NCBI RefSeq assembly: GCF_002953255.1
Contig: NZ_CP026498.1
Location: 8,994,506 to 9,058,505, forward strand
DNA: 64,000 nucleotides
Direction: 5' to 3'
From: Streptomyces sp. CB01881
Lineage (GTDB): Bacteria > Actinomycetota > Actinomycetes > Streptomycetales > Streptomycetaceae
In this document: piece by piece, positions 1 through 8,922 of the stretch
How the letters are laid out: the number at the start of each line of letters is the position of its first letter
Position numbering within the stretch: position 1 is the first letter of the stretch
Notes under the pieces: model-generated
What the model was told of the DNA's origin: nothing
Seen by the model: only the letters and a program-made list of their open reading frames with translations
Database searches by the model: none
Position numbers and translations under genes: made by a program

Positions 1-171
1 CCGTTCGCGGTGGAGTTCGCCCAGTACGCGGTGCCCGCCATCGGCCGGGCCTGCGACATGCAGGACGTCGCGGACAACCTGCTCGGCCTCGCCCTCGGCG
101 CGGCGCTCGGCCTGCTGGCCGGCCCGTTCGCCCGGGCGGGCGCGCGTTCGCTGCGCGCGGGCGGGGCGTAG
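1..171 (+). CDS. VanZ family membrane protein, C-terminal part
   Basis: The window opens inside this gene; only the last 56 codons and the TAG stop are visible. The residues show the usual end of a VanZ domain: an E-F-A-Q-Y stretch at a helix end, an arginine and acidic DMQDVADN segment, then a Gly/Ala/Leu helix (LGLALGAALGLLAG) and a short arginine-rich tail. In VanZ proteins the matching E..Q...R...D..N..G pattern lies between the last two membrane helices. VanZ of the vancomycin cluster gives low-level teicoplanin resistance, but most chromosomal relatives have no known role. The start and the first helices lie outside the window. Confidence 0.72.
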   Translation, partial: PFAVEFAQYAVPAIGRACDMQDVADNLLGLALGAALGLLAGPFARAGARSLRAGGA

Positions 172-342
172 CGGGGGCGGGGCGTAACGGGGGCGGGGCG
201 CCGAGGGGGCATCCGCCTGTCGGCTCGGGTTCTGGGGGCCGGGGGCGACGGCCGGCGAAGCCGCGGCCCGGGAACGGAAACCCCTTCACGGCAGGCACTG
301 TTGCGGCCGTAGCATGACGACCGCCGAGCATCAGGGAGGACC

Positions 343-1683
343 ATGCCGTCGGACCGCATCGCGGACACCAGGAGCACCGCACGTACCGCGGACACCGGGG
401 ACGCCGGGGACAGCGCCGCGCCCGGGGCGGACACCCGGGCGGAGTTCCGGACGGAGACCGGGGCCGCCCGCGCCGGCGACGCGGTCCGCGCGCTTCGCCG
501 GCGGCGGTTCCGTCGGTCGAAGCCGGCCTGGGAGGCACCGGGACGGCCCGGTAAGCGGCGTGACGCGCTGGGCAGTTGGTGCGTACACGGTCTGGTGGTC
601 CGGGGCACCCTGGAGGGGCTGCACACCTTCGAGGCCGAGACCGGGCGGCCCGGTTGGAGCTGGACGGTCCCGCGCCGGGGCGTGTTGGCGGCGATGAGCG
701 AGCGCGTGGTGGACGGTGTCGGGCTCGTGGTCCACGCGGACGAGGACGACGGCCGGCTGACCGGTATCACGGTCACCGCCTTCGAGGTCCGCAGCGGTGA
801 CGCCCTGTGGTCGTTCACGCCGCAGTTCGACGACCAGCAGTACTACTCCGAGCACTCCGGACCGATGGCCGGCCTGGTCGCCGTGGTACCGGGCCGGGCA
901 GCAGTCCTGAGCGGCCGGTACCTGGTGGCCCGCGACCTGCGCAGCGGGCAGCCGGTCTGGGCGCCGGCCCCGGCCCCCGAGGGCACGGTCGGCCGACTGG
1001 CCACCGACGGGTCCGACTTCGTCCAGGTCGTGACCGCCGGCGGCCGGGCCACCGTGCGCCGCATCGGCGCCGCCACGGGCAGCACCGGCCGGGCCGTCGG
1101 CGTTCCCTTCGACGGCCCGGCCGCCGAGGTGCACGTGGCCCACCAGGATCCGCTGGTCCTCCTGGTCGAGGGCAAGGGTCCGCGCGCTCCGGAGGCGACG
1201 CTGCTGGTCCTCGACGGCGGAGGAGAGGTCACCGCCCGGATCCCCGCCGTCGGCGGGCACGGCGAGCTGGTGCTCGGCCGGACCGGAATCGGGGCGGACC
1301 GGCTCGTCGTGGCGACGGAGGAGGTCGTCGTCGTCCCGACCCGTCCCGGCCCCGGGGCGTACGACCACCTGACGGCGTTCGCCCGGTCCGGCGGCGGTGT
1401 GCGCTGGACCTGGCGGTCCAAGGAGAGGATCACCGGCCTGTTCCGCGTCGAGGGCTCCGTCCTCGTCCTGAGCAAGTGGGTCGCCCCGTCCGGCGAGGCG
1501 GACGGCACCGTGCACCTCCACGTCCTGGACGGAGCCACCGGGCGGGTGTCGGCCGTGCGCAGGCTGACCACCTTCCAGGTCGGCACCGAGGGCCGGTTCC
1601 ACCTGGACGGCGACCGCCTGCTGCGGGTGTCGGACTGGGGGCACGACACCTGGGCGCCCGTCCAGATGTTCCGGCTGCGCTGA
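343..1683 (+). CDS. PQQ-binding-like beta-propeller repeat protein
   Basis: 446 residues with no signal peptide or membrane segment. After an Ala/Arg-rich, probably disordered first 75 residues come repeated four-strand units of the type 'hydrophobic strand, AFEVRSGDALWSF, next strand', seen near residues 90-110, 145-160, 190-205 and 360-440. These W-rich, GxxxW-like units fit the PQQ-binding-like (PF13360-type) beta-propeller fold, usually a scaffold for protein contacts rather than an enzyme. Start chosen at ATG 343 because AGGGAGGA lies just upstream. The next gene follows after 28 bp and has its own strong ribosome site, so the two are probably one transcript. Cytoplasmic location and partner are inference. 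Confidence 0.7.
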   Translation: MPSDRIADTRSTARTADTGDAGDSAAPGADTRAEFRTETGAARAGDAVRALRRRRFRRSKPAWEAPGRPGKRRDALGSWCVHGLVVRGTLEGLHTFEAETGRPGWSWTVPRRGVLAAMSERVVDGVGLVVHADEDDGRLTGITVTAFEVRSGDALWSFTPQFDDQQYYSEHSGPMAGLVAVVPGRAAVLSGRYLVARDLRSGQPVWAPAPAPEGTVGRLATDGSDFVQVVTAGGRATVRRIGAATGSTGRAVGVPFDGPAAEVHVAHQDPLVLLVEGKGPRAPEATLLVLDGGGEVTARIPAVGGHGELVLGRTGIGADRLVVATEEVVVVPTRPGPGAYDHLTAFARSGGGVRWTWRSKERITGLFRVEGSVLVLSKWVAPSGEADGTVHLHVLDGATGRVSAVRRLTTFQVGTEGRFHLDGDRLLRVSDWGHDTWAPVQMFRLR

Positions 1684-1711
1684 CGCGGGCCGGGGAGGAG
1701 AGGAAGACCGG

Positions 1712-2224
1712 ATGACCCGCCACGCCGCCATGGAGGCCGAGGCCGCAACCGAGGCGGCAGACGCAGCCGAGGCCGGTTGCTCCGCCGATGAGCACGTTCG
1801 CTACGCGTACTACCTCCGGGCCTTCCGGAGCGTCCCGGCCGACGGGGAGCTCGACCTGGTCGCCACCGTCCTGCGCGACGAGGACCAGGTGATGGCGCAG
1901 GCCGCCGTCGTGCACCACGTGAACCTGCGGGCCGCGGCCCTGGGGCACGGCCCGGACTTCACCGGCTGGGTCACGGCGATGACGGAAGCCGTCGAGGGGC
2001 GTCCCTTCATCCTTCAGCGCATCCGGGAGTGGTCGCTCTCCGCGGCGATCACGCACGGCGGCCCGTGGGACGCCGACGCACTGACGTCGGCCTCGTACTG
2101 GTTGCAACGCCGCGTCGCCGAGACCACCACCTCGCCCCGCGCGCTGGCCGTCCTCTCCCAGGACGGAGGCACCCGCCGGATCCGCAACCTCGCCAAGGCC
2201 GGTCGGCTGAAGAACCGGTGCTAA
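1712..2224 (+). CDS. Hypothetical protein, downstream partner of the beta-propeller protein
   Basis: 170 residues, family not recognised. The first 30 residues are Ala/Glu-rich (an acidic helix or linker); the rest looks all-helical, with ADEHVRYAYYLRAFRSV and a run of amphipathic helices, ending in a basic tail (RRIRNLAKAGRLKNRC). No signal peptide and no membrane helix. GGGAGGAGAGG sits 8-18 bp before the ATG. It lies 28 bp after the beta-propeller gene, so joint expression is likely. The 16 bases after the upstream stop recur after this gene's own stop (1683-1698 and 2224-2239), hinting at a local duplication. Confidence 0.6.
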   Translation: MTRHAAMEAEAATEAADAAEAGCSADEHVRYAYYLRAFRSVPADGELDLVATVLRDEDQVMAQAAVVHHVNLRAAALGHGPDFTGWVTAMTEAVEGRPFILQRIREWSLSAAITHGGPWDADALTSASYWLQRRVAETTTSPRALAVLSQDGGTRRIRNLAKAGRLKNRC

Positions 2225-2438
2225 CGCGGGCCGGGGAGGCGCCGGCGCCGGGCGACCGCAGGCACCACGTCCGGGCCCGGCGCGCGCGGCGACACGGCAT
2301 CTTTTCAGAAGCCTCACCGCGAGGTGTGGAATCCCCACAGGCGGGCTGCCTAGGCTCCGCATGCGCACGACGACGTGCGCGGAGCCGGCCGACGACCACC
2401 GGCGTGTGCCGGCCACCCCGGCAGCACGGGAAGATCAC

Positions 2439-3101
2439 ATGGACTACTGCGCACCCTGCCGCCGCCACCTGAACGGCGCCCTCGCCTGCCCCGGTTGCGG
2501 CGCCCCCGCGGGCGCCGGGGGCACAGCGACCGGCGTCACGGACACCCCGGCCGCACCGCGTCCGGCGCTCGCCGAGCCGTCGCCCCCGTTGTCCGGGCGG
2601 CCGGCCGGACGGTCCGCCCAGCGGCGCACCGCGCGCCGGTCCGGCCGGCGTCCGGGCGTGCTCGTGCTGTCGGTCGTGGGCCTGGCCGTCGCGGGCCTCG
2701 GCGTGGCGGCCCTGGCCGCGAACGGCGAGGAGACCCCGCCGCCGGCCCCGGGCGCGGGCCGGCCGGCCACGGCGGAGCCGCAGAGCGGCGCGACCCAGGC
2801 CCCCACCACGCCCCCGGCCGCACCGGCCGCGACCAGCACCCGGGCCGTGCCGACCGCCCCACGCACCAGCTCCCGCCCGGCCGGCCCCACCGCGACCACG
2901 GCCTCCGCACCGGCGGCCTCCGCCCCCGCCAAGACCGGCGCGCCGCCGGCCCCGGCGACCACCGGCGCCGCGGAACCGGCGCCCGCCCCGCCGGCCCAGC
3001 CGGTGCCGAGCACGGCCCCGACGACCACCCCGCGGCCCTCGGCCACCAGCACACCGAAGCCCACGCCGACCTGCACGCCGTTCCTGTTCTGGTGCACGTA
3101 G
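2439..3101 (+). CDS. SCO2400-family zinc-ribbon, single-pass membrane protein
   Basis: 220 residues. It starts with a compact zinc ribbon (C4, C7, C17, C20 within MDYCAPCRRHLNGALACPGC), as in the Streptomyces SCO2400 family. A basic stretch (residues 61-72) precedes one membrane helix (about 74-94), followed by about 110 residues rich in Pro, Ala and Thr that should span the cell wall, and a short CTPFLFWCT end whose two cysteines could form a disulfide. This predicts a cytoplasmic zinc ribbon and an outside tail. The ATG at 2439 was preferred over the in-frame ATG at 2361 because the family begins with MDYC and GGGAAG lies just upstream. Function unknown; probably monocistronic. Confidence 0.78.
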   Translation: MDYCAPCRRHLNGALACPGCGAPAGAGGTATGVTDTPAAPRPALAEPSPPLSGRPAGRSAQRRTARRSGRRPGVLVLSVVGLAVAGLGVAALAANGEETPPPAPGAGRPATAEPQSGATQAPTTPPAAPAATSTRAVPTAPRTSSRPAGPTATTASAPAASAPAKTGAPPAPATTGAAEPAPAPPAQPVPSTAPTTTPRPSATSTPKPTPTCTPFLFWCT

Positions 3102-3103
3102 AA

Positions 3104-3176
3104 GTCCGGCGTACGTGGGGGCCTGGTGCGCGTGGGGTCCGGCGTACGTGGGGGCCCGGCGTACGTGGGGTTCGCC
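3104..3176. repeat. Short tandem repeat GGCGTACGTGGGG between convergent genes
   Basis: Three full copies of a GGCGTACGTGGGG-type unit and one degraded copy (GTGCGCGTGGGG) lie in the 133 bp between the ends of the zinc-ribbon gene and the MBL gene. The GTAC core is self-complementary, so the array can fold and may help terminate transcription from both sides. No ORF is evident in it. Confidence 0.7.
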
Positions 3177-3234
3177 GAAACGCCCCTCGCGGGCCGGTTG
3201 CCACCCCGCCGGGAGTACGTCGGGGAGGACCCGC

Positions 3235-3972
3235 CTAGAGGGTGATCAGCAGCCCTTCGTCGGCGGTGACGATCTCGCCGGTGAAGGTGCCCCCGGCCTC
3301 GGCGGCTGAGCGCGCGCGGTCGCTGCCGGGCCAGAAGTGCGTGAGCAGCAGCCGCCGGGCGCCGGCCCGGGCCGCCCAGGTGCCGGCCGTCGCGGCGCTC
3401 ATCAGACAGGGGTCGTCGCTCCCGGGCCCGGTGCCCTGGAGGGTGGCGCCGGCGATGAACAGGTCCGCGTCCGCCGCCAGCCGGGCGAGCGCCTCGTCCG
3501 GGCCGGCGTCGCCGCTGTAGGCGAGCGTCAGGCCGGGGGCGGCCAACCGCACGCCGGCGTGCGGGACGTGGTGCGGCAGCAGGGCCGCTTCGAGGGCGAA
3601 CGGGCCCACGCGGTGGTTCCCCGGGAGCTCGTGCACGTCGAAGACCTCGTGCAGGTCCTCGGTCGGCTCCATCGCCTGGACCCGCCCGACGACCCCGGGC
3701 GGGCAGTACAACGGCACGCGGGGGCCGCGCGGCTGCGCGAAGTAGCGGGCGCGGCAGAGGGCGCTGAGGTCGGCGCAGTGGTCGGGGTGTTCATGGGTGA
3801 TGACCACCGCGTCGACGTCCCCGGCGGGCGCGTGCTCCAGCAGCCGGGGGAGCGTCGCGTAGCCGAGGTCCAGTACGACGCGGAACCCGTCGTACTCCAG
3901 CAGGAAGCCGCTGGCACCCCGCCCGGCCTCCGGCCAGGCCCCGCACGTTCCCAGCACCGTCAGTCTGCGCAC
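3235..3972 (-). CDS. MBL-fold metallo-hydrolase
   Basis: 245 residues from a GTG start. The metallo-beta-lactamase signature THEHPDH (H60, H62, D64, H65) is intact, and later metal ligands fit the HHVPH, YSGDAGPDE and LLTHFWPG segments, the order seen in RNase Z-like/ElaC-type and small MBL hydrolases. No signal peptide, so a cytoplasmic hydrolase with two metal ions. Many Streptomyces homologues of this length have this layout and unknown substrates (phosphodiesters or cyclic nucleotides are common in the family). It lies 39 bp downstream of, and converges with, nothing on its own strand, and its 3' end faces the zinc-ribbon gene. Confidence 0.82.
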   Translation of the reverse strand: MRRLTVLGTCGAWPEAGRGASGFLLEYDGFRVVLDLGYATLPRLLEHAPAGDVDAVVITHEHPDHCADLSALCRARYFAQPRGPRVPLYCPPGVVGRVQAMEPTEDLHEVFDVHELPGNHRVGPFALEAALLPHHVPHAGVRLAAPGLTLAYSGDAGPDEALARLAADADLFIAGATLQGTGPGSDDPCLMSAATAGTWAARAGARRLLLTHFWPGSDRARSAAEAGGTFTGEIVTADEGLLITL

Positions 3973-4011
3973 CAGGCGATGCTCTCACGCCGTGGGGCGG
4001 GCCCGGGAGGG

Positions 4012-4926
4012 TCAGGCGCCGAAGTTCAGCGCGTAGAGCGAGCGCACCGGACCGGCCGTGACGAAGTCCATCGGGACGGTGCCCAGCACCGGCCGGGCGG
4101 ACCGGTCGAGGGCTCCGAGGTAGCCGCTCAGCTTGGGTGCGATGGCGTCGGCGGCCTGGCGCGGCCAGAGGCCCCAGCCGGTGCAGGAGGTGAAGGTGAG
4201 GAAGAGCCGCTGCGGGTCGGTGGCGGCGCGGGCGGCGTTCAGGTGGGCGAAAACCTCCGGCCACTTCCGGGAGTTGAGGTCGAAGATGGTGCCGATCTCG
4301 TAGTCGTCCTCGATGTCGGTGTGCGGGCCGCCCCAGCGGGGGCCGGGCAGGCCGGAGTTGTCGGCGAGCAGGACGATCCGGCCGCGGACCTCGCCCAGGC
4401 GCGGGATCCCGTCCTCGGTCCGGAGCAGGCCCGGCCAGCGGCGCAGGTAGTCGGCGAAGAGGGCGCCGAACTCGGCGTCGGAGACGGTGGAGTACTCCTG
4501 CTTGACCCGCATCACCAGGGTCTCGCCGGGGTGTGCGGCGAGGAAGGCCTGGCACTGGTTGAGGACGTCACCGAAGAAGATCTTCTGGAAGACCGGCCCG
4601 TGGTGGATCGCGAAGACGCCGTCGATGGCGCGGCACCGGATGTCGAGGAAGCGGACGCCTATGGCCAACTGGTCGGGCAGTGAGAGCGTCTGAGTCTGCG
4701 CCAGCCCTCCTCCGTGGAGCGAGCAGGAGTCGTGCGTGCCGGGGAGGGTGAGCCGCGCGAGGGAGGTCTGCGGGTCGACGGCGCCCATCCAGTCCGACCC
4801 GGCCGGGACGGTGGCCGCCGAGGCGTGCGGCATGCCCGTGCCCAGCCCGGCGGCGGCGAGGGCGCCCAGCAGGGCGGTGCGGCCGAGGGTGCGCCTGCTT
4901 ATCGGCGTACGGGTGTTCAAGGACAT
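4012..4926 (-). CDS. Secreted phosphatidylinositol-specific phospholipase C
   Basis: 304 residues. It begins with a twin-arginine signal (ISRRTLGRTALLG, Arg 11-12) and likely cleavage after the ASA motif near residue 38, so export folded via Tat is expected. The body shows the bacterial PI-PLC X-box: the first catalytic histidine in LPGTHDSCS (H65), FLDIRCR, and the second histidine in FAIHHGPVF (H108/109). The family cleaves phosphatidylinositol to diacylglycerol and inositol 1,2-cyclic phosphate by general acid-base catalysis. ATG 4926 was chosen over longer in-frame starts because the Tat motif follows directly and a GGGGGT sequence lies upstream. Confidence 0.88.
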   Translation of the reverse strand: MSLNTRTPISRRTLGRTALLGALAAAGLGTGMPHASAATVPAGSDWMGAVDPQTSLARLTLPGTHDSCSLHGGGLAQTQTLSLPDQLAIGVRFLDIRCRAIDGVFAIHHGPVFQKIFFGDVLNQCQAFLAAHPGETLVMRVKQEYSTVSDAEFGALFADYLRRWPGLLRTEDGIPRLGEVRGRIVLLADNSGLPGPRWGGPHTDIEDDYEIGTIFDLNSRKWPEVFAHLNAARAATDPQRLFLTFTSCTGWGLWPRQAADAIAPKLSGYLGALDRSARPVLGTVPMDFVTAGPVRSLYALNFGA

Positions 4927-5050
4927 GGTTCGGTACCCCCGTTGGGTGTGAAGAGTGGGACGGGAGGAGCTTATGACATGCCCATTGTTGGGACGTCGGC
5001 CCGCTCTGCCCGGGGGTGCGGTCAGCAGGGCCGCATGTGAGGTGCGGGGC

Positions 5051-6460
5051 TCACCAGGCCGCCTCGCGGTAGTCCTTGAGGAAGACACCCGACACCGGTG
5101 CGCCGGCCTCGCCGCGGACGATCGGGTCGTAGACGCGGGCGGCGCCGTCGACGATGTCGAGCGGGGTCCGGAAGCCGTCGGCGCAGAGGCGGGCCTTCTT
5201 GGGGGCCGGGTTCTCGTCGGTGATCCAGCCGGTGTCGACGGCGCACATGTGGACGCCCTGGACGGCGAGTTCCTCGGCGCTGGTGCGGGTGAGCATGTTG
5301 AGAGCGGCCTTGGCCATGTTGGTGTGCGGGTGGCCGGCGGTCTTGTTGCGGACGGTGAACCGGCCCTCCACCGCGGTGACGTTGACGATGTAGCGGCGCG
5401 GGTTGGGGGAGGCCAGCAGCAGCGGGAGCAGCCGGTCGCAGAGCAGGGCAGGGGCGAGGGCGTTGACCAGCTGGGTCTCCAGCACCTCGCCGGGGTCGAG
5501 GCGGCCGAGCCGGACGGACCAGGAGTTGGCGGGAGCGAGGTCGGGCAGCAGCCCGGCCTCGTCGGCGGTGTCGGGCAACACCTCGGCCGTCAACGCGGCC
5601 GGTGAGGCGTCGAGTTCGGCGGCCGGCCAGGCCGGGGCGAGGACCGGCATCGGCCGGAACCCGGGTGCGTGCGTCACCGCGGCGGCCGAGGCGGCCGGCA
5701 GGGCGGACCGCTCGCCGGCGGCCAGCAGCGCGTACGACCCGGGCGGGCGGCGCAGGGTCTGCGCGGCGTTGTTGACCAGGATGTCCAACGGGCGCCCGTC
5801 GGCCCGCAGATGATCGGTGAGGCCGAGCACCTGGCGCGGGTCGCGCAGGTCGATGCCGACCACCGTGAGGCGGCTCCACCAGTCGGCGGAGCCCGGTGCG
5901 GCGCGGAACCGGCGGACGGTGTCGTGCGGGAACCGGCTGGTGACGATCAGTTCGGCGCCGTCGCGCAGCATCATCAGGGCGAGCTGGAAGCCGATCTTGA
6001 CCCGGCCGCCGGTGAGCAGCGCACGGCGTCCGCGCAGGTCGGTGGTGAGGGCGCGGCGGGCGGTGTTGTCGGCGGCGCAGACCGGGCAGAGCGAGTGGTA
6101 GAAGGCGTCCACCTGGCGGTAGGGCTGTTTGCAGACGTAGCACCGGCGGCCGAGCCGGAGTTCGCCGAGCGGGGCGCCGGCCGGGCGCCCGACCAGCGGC
6201 GCGTCCTCGCGCCGGTCGCGGGCCCCGGTGGCGGTGGCGGCGATCAGCTCGGCGTCGGTCTGCCGGGCCTCGTCCTTGGCGCTCTGGCGGCGGCGCTTGC
6301 GGCTCTCGCGGACGAAGGACTCCAACTGCCGTTCGGCGTGCAGCCGGACGCGGTCGCCGGCGGGGAGGGAGCGCAGGCGTCCGAGCGTGCGGCTGAAGGC
6401 GGCCAGTTCCTCTGTGGTGACCACGTCGGCCGATGGGTTCCCGTCGCTCCGGAGCGCCAT
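5051..6460 (-). CDS. Zinc-ribbon/short-chain dehydrogenase fusion protein
   Basis: 469 residues. A charged helical N-terminus (1-75) leads to a zinc ribbon with C107/C110 and C125/C128, then an SDR-type Rossmann domain (about 143-465): TGGRVKIG (150-157) as the nucleotide loop, an acidic DL at 204-205, NNAA (230-233), and HTNMAKAAL near 379-387. The usual SDR catalytic Tyr of YxxxK is a Thr (T380, K384), and the first loop lacks the standard TGxxxGIG spacing. Residues 242-325 are an insertion. I recall the HTNMAKAALNM sequence as typical of this subfamily, so the change seems to be ancestral rather than a mutation. Activity may be altered or lost. GGGGACGG precedes ATG 6460. Confidence 0.8.
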   Translation of the reverse strand: MALRSDGNPSADVVTTEELAAFSRTLGRLRSLPAGDRVRLHAERQLESFVRESRKRRRQSAKDEARQTDAELIAATATGARDRREDAPLVGRPAGAPLGELRLGRRCYVCKQPYRQVDAFYHSLCPVCAADNTARRALTTDLRGRRALLTGGRVKIGFQLALMMLRDGAELIVTSRFPHDTVRRFRAAPGSADWWSRLTVVGIDLRDPRQVLGLTDHLRADGRPLDILVNNAAQTLRRPPGSYALLAAGERSALPAASAAAVTHAPGFRPMPVLAPAWPAAELDASPAALTAEVLPDTADEAGLLPDLAPANSWSVRLGRLDPGEVLETQLVNALAPALLCDRLLPLLLASPNPRRYIVNVTAVEGRFTVRNKTAGHPHTNMAKAALNMLTRTSAEELAVQGVHMCAVDTGWITDENPAPKKARLCADGFRTPLDIVDGAARVYDPIVRGEAGAPVSGVFLKDYREAAW

Positions 6461-6689
6461 GTCCGTCCCCCTGTGCTGTGCTGCGCCGTGCTGTGGCGGC
6501 TCGGTGGCCCCGCCGGACGCGAACCGGCGTGTCCGCCCGAGCGGGGCGGCGCGCCTGCCTCTGTGCGACGCCCGGGCGGTGGGGAGGACTGTACCGGCCG
6601 CGCCACAGGAGTGTGATCACATTATTCGTAGGATGAGGGCCTTGATCGCGGAGTGACGTGCCGCGGCCAGAACGGGGAACGGGGAGAGC

Positions 6690-7343
6690 ATGATGGTGAG
6701 TCTCAGCGCGGTGGCCGGCATCGCGATGGTGTCCACGGGGATGGTGCTGACCCCGGGGCCGAACATGATCTACCTGGTCTCGCGCTCGGTCGCCCAGGGC
6801 CGCCGGGCCGGGCTGATCTCGCTGGCGGGCGTCGTCGTCGGCTTCCTGGTCTACCTGTTCGCGGCGACGGCCGGCATCGCGACGGTGTTCGCACTGGTGC
6901 CGGAGATCTACCTGGCGATGAAGTTCGCCGGCGCCGGCTACCTGCTCTGGCTGGCGTGGAAGGCCGTCCGTCCGGGCGGCAGTTCGGCCTTCGCGCCGGA
7001 GGCGCTGGCCGCCGACCGGCCGGGCCGGCTTTTCGGCATGGGCCTGCTGACCTGCCTGCTGAACCCCAAGATCGCGATCCTCTACGTCTCGCTGCTGCCG
7101 CAGTTCGTGAGGCCCGAGCGCGGTCATGTTGCGGTGCAGAGCCTGCTGCTGGGCCTGACGCAGATCGCGGTCGGCGTCGCCGGCAACGCGATGTTCGTGC
7201 TGACGGCCGGTTCGGTGTCCTCGTTCTTCGCCCGCCGTCCGCTCTGGCAGCGGGTGCACCGCTACCTGATGGGCACCGCGTTGGCGGGCTTCGCGGTGCG
7301 GATCGCGGCCGACCGCTCGCGGGCGGTGCTGGCGGCCCCCTGA
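6690..7343 (+). CDS. LysE/RhtB-family amino acid exporter
   Basis: 217 residues, about six membrane helices. The N-terminal MVSTGMVLTPGPNMIYLVSRS segment carries the family's conserved PGPN motif; GAGYLLWLAWKAV and LLNPKIAILYVSLLPQF are the other standard LysE/RhtB blocks. Members export basic or neutral amino acids or related compounds across the cytoplasmic membrane; the substrate cannot be read from sequence. ATG codons at 6690 and 6693 follow GGGGAGAG. It is divergent from the zinc-ribbon/SDR gene (229 bp between starts) and convergent with the chitinase. Confidence 0.88.
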   Translation: MMVSLSAVAGIAMVSTGMVLTPGPNMIYLVSRSVAQGRRAGLISLAGVVVGFLVYLFAATAGIATVFALVPEIYLAMKFAGAGYLLWLAWKAVRPGGSSAFAPEALAADRPGRLFGMGLLTCLLNPKIAILYVSLLPQFVRPERGHVAVQSLLLGLTQIAVGVAGNAMFVLTAGSVSSFFARRPLWQRVHRYLMGTALAGFAVRIAADRSRAVLAAP

Positions 7344-7377
7344 CCCTTCGACGGGCGGGGGCCGCCGGTACCGCGGC

Positions 7378-8922
7378 TCAGCCGCCGTACTGGGCGAAGA
7401 TCTTCGCGAACTCGTACGGCTGCTGCGGGATGTTGGTGCACTTGAACAGCGCCCCGGTGCAGGCGTTGGCGTCCCGGGTGGCGTCCCAGAAGGCCAGCTC
7501 GCCGAGGTGGTGCTGCTTGGCGAAGGCGACCAGCTGCTGGGCGTCCGCCTGGTTGTAGACCTGGTGGTCGTCGTTCTCGCCGATCATCGGCGTGACGCCG
7601 ACCGTGGCCCAGAGCTGCGCGTCGCTCTTCGCCGGGTAGAGCGTCCTGAGCTGGCCGTACAGCGACTGCGCCGCCTCGACCGCCGCGTCGCCGTAGTCGG
7701 CGCCGCTGCGGTAGTAGTCCATCGCCATGATGTTCACCAGGTCGACGGTCACGCCGGCGTCCCGGGCGGACTTCACGATCGCGACGCCCTCGGTGGTCAG
7801 GCCCTCGGGCAGCACCGGCAGCGTGAACGAGACCTTCAGGCCCGGGTTGGCCTTCTGCAGCTTGGCGAGCGCGGCCGAGCGGCGGTCGTTGGCGGCGGTG
7901 TCGGCGATCGCCGCGCCCTCGATGTCGAAGTCGACGTAGCGCAGGTTGTACGCCTTGACCACGGCGTCGTACTCGGCGAACAGCGAGTCCACCGTGGTGC
8001 AGGCGGCGGCGAGTTCGGTGCCGCTGGCGCCGCCGAAGGAGACCTTGACGTCGCCCCCGGCCGCCCGCAGTGCGGCCACCTGGTCCTTGGCCCAACCGGT
8101 GCGCGGGTCATAGGCGTTGAACCAGCTGGCCTTGCAGCCGACGCCGGTGACGAAGCCCATGGTGAAGGACTTCAGGTTGCCGGCCGTGGCCATCGCGGGC
8201 AGGGACGGCGTGGGCCACGCGCCCATGTCGATGTACGGGGCCACCGGGACGGCGACGTTCGGCGGCGGGGTGGTGGGCGTCCCCGTGCCGGTGGGTGTGC
8301 CGGTGGGCGTCGGCGTGCCCGAAGTCGGCGGCGGGGTGGACGGGTTGCCGCCGGGACCGGTGAGCGTGACGTCGTCGGCCAGGTAGGCGCCCTGCCCGTA
8401 CCAGCCGTGCAGGTAGACGGTGACGCTGGTGGTGGCCGGGCCGGTCGTGAAGGTGGTGGAGAGCTGCTGCCAGGCGGCGCCGCCGGGCGTCCAGACGGCC
8501 GGGTCGGTGACCCCGCTGCCGGTGGCGCCGAGGTAGACGTACTGGCCCTGGACCCAGGCGCTCAGCGTGTACTTGGTGTTGGGCTGCACGGCGACGCTCT
8601 GGCCGCACTGCGCGGTGTCGCTGCTGCCGGCGGCACCCTTCAGCGCGTAGGAGCCGCTGTGCGCACCCGAGTTGACGACCGAGCCGGTGCCGCCGGAACA
8701 GCTCCACGGGGCGGGCGAGCCGCTCTCGAAGCCGGCGTTGGCGAGCAGGTTGCCGTCGGCCGCGCCGGCGCTCCCGGCAAGGGTGGCGAGCCCGCCGGCG
8801 GCCAGTGCGGTGGCGGCGGCGAGGCTGAGCAGCTTGACCCGGCCCGCAGGGCGGCGCTGCCGGGCGGGGGCGCCGGCCGCGGCGGTGTCGGGCGCGGGGG
8901 TGTCGTGGGGCGCGCGTGGCAT
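7378..8922 (-). CDS. Secreted GH18 chitinase with N-terminal carbohydrate-binding module
   Basis: 514 residues: long positively charged N-region, hydrophobic core (about 31-54), cleavage near SAGAADG, then a jelly-roll carbohydrate-binding module (about 57-190, CBM16/CenC-like), a Pro/Thr/Gly linker (193-225), and a GH18 barrel (about 227-514). The catalytic motif appears as YVDFDIEG with D331, D333 and general acid E335; SFGGAS is the second conserved GH18 block. It hydrolyses beta-1,4 bonds of chitin outside the cell with retention. GAGAGG precedes ATG 8922. A DasR-type operator lies about 105-120 bp upstream, which fits known control of Streptomyces chitinases by N-acetylglucosamine status. 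Confidence 0.9.
   Translation of the reverse strand: MPRAPHDTPAPDTAAAGAPARQRRPAGRVKLLSLAAATALAAGGLATLAGSAGAADGNLLANAGFESGSPAPWSCSGGTGSVVNSGAHSGSYALKGAAGSSDTAQCGQSVAVQPNTKYTLSAWVQGQYVYLGATGSGVTDPAVWTPGGAAWQQLSTTFTTGPATTSVTVYLHGWYGQGAYLADDVTLTGPGGNPSTPPPTSGTPTPTGTPTGTGTPTTPPPNVAVPVAPYIDMGAWPTPSLPAMATAGNLKSFTMGFVTGVGCKASWFNAYDPRTGWAKDQVAALRAAGGDVKVSFGGASGTELAAACTTVDSLFAEYDAVVKAYNLRYVDFDIEGAAIADTAANDRRSAALAKLQKANPGLKVSFTLPVLPEGLTTEGVAIVKSARDAGVTVDLVNIMAMDYYRSGADYGDAAVEAAQSLYGQLRTLYPAKSDAQLWATVGVTPMIGENDDHQVYNQADAQQLVAFAKQHHLGELAFWDATRDANACTGALFKCTNIPQQPYEFAKIFAQYGG

Noticed and set aside
331..1731. 466-residue ORF on the minus strand over the beta-propeller gene
   Set aside because: Shadow frame; composition of Gly/Asp/Arg-rich random protein and no family match, while the plus strand has the ribosome site and repeats.
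5022..7259. 745-residue minus-strand ORF across the zinc-ribbon/SDR and LysE genes
   Set aside because: Overlaps two well-supported genes in other frames; Arg/Pro-rich shadow.
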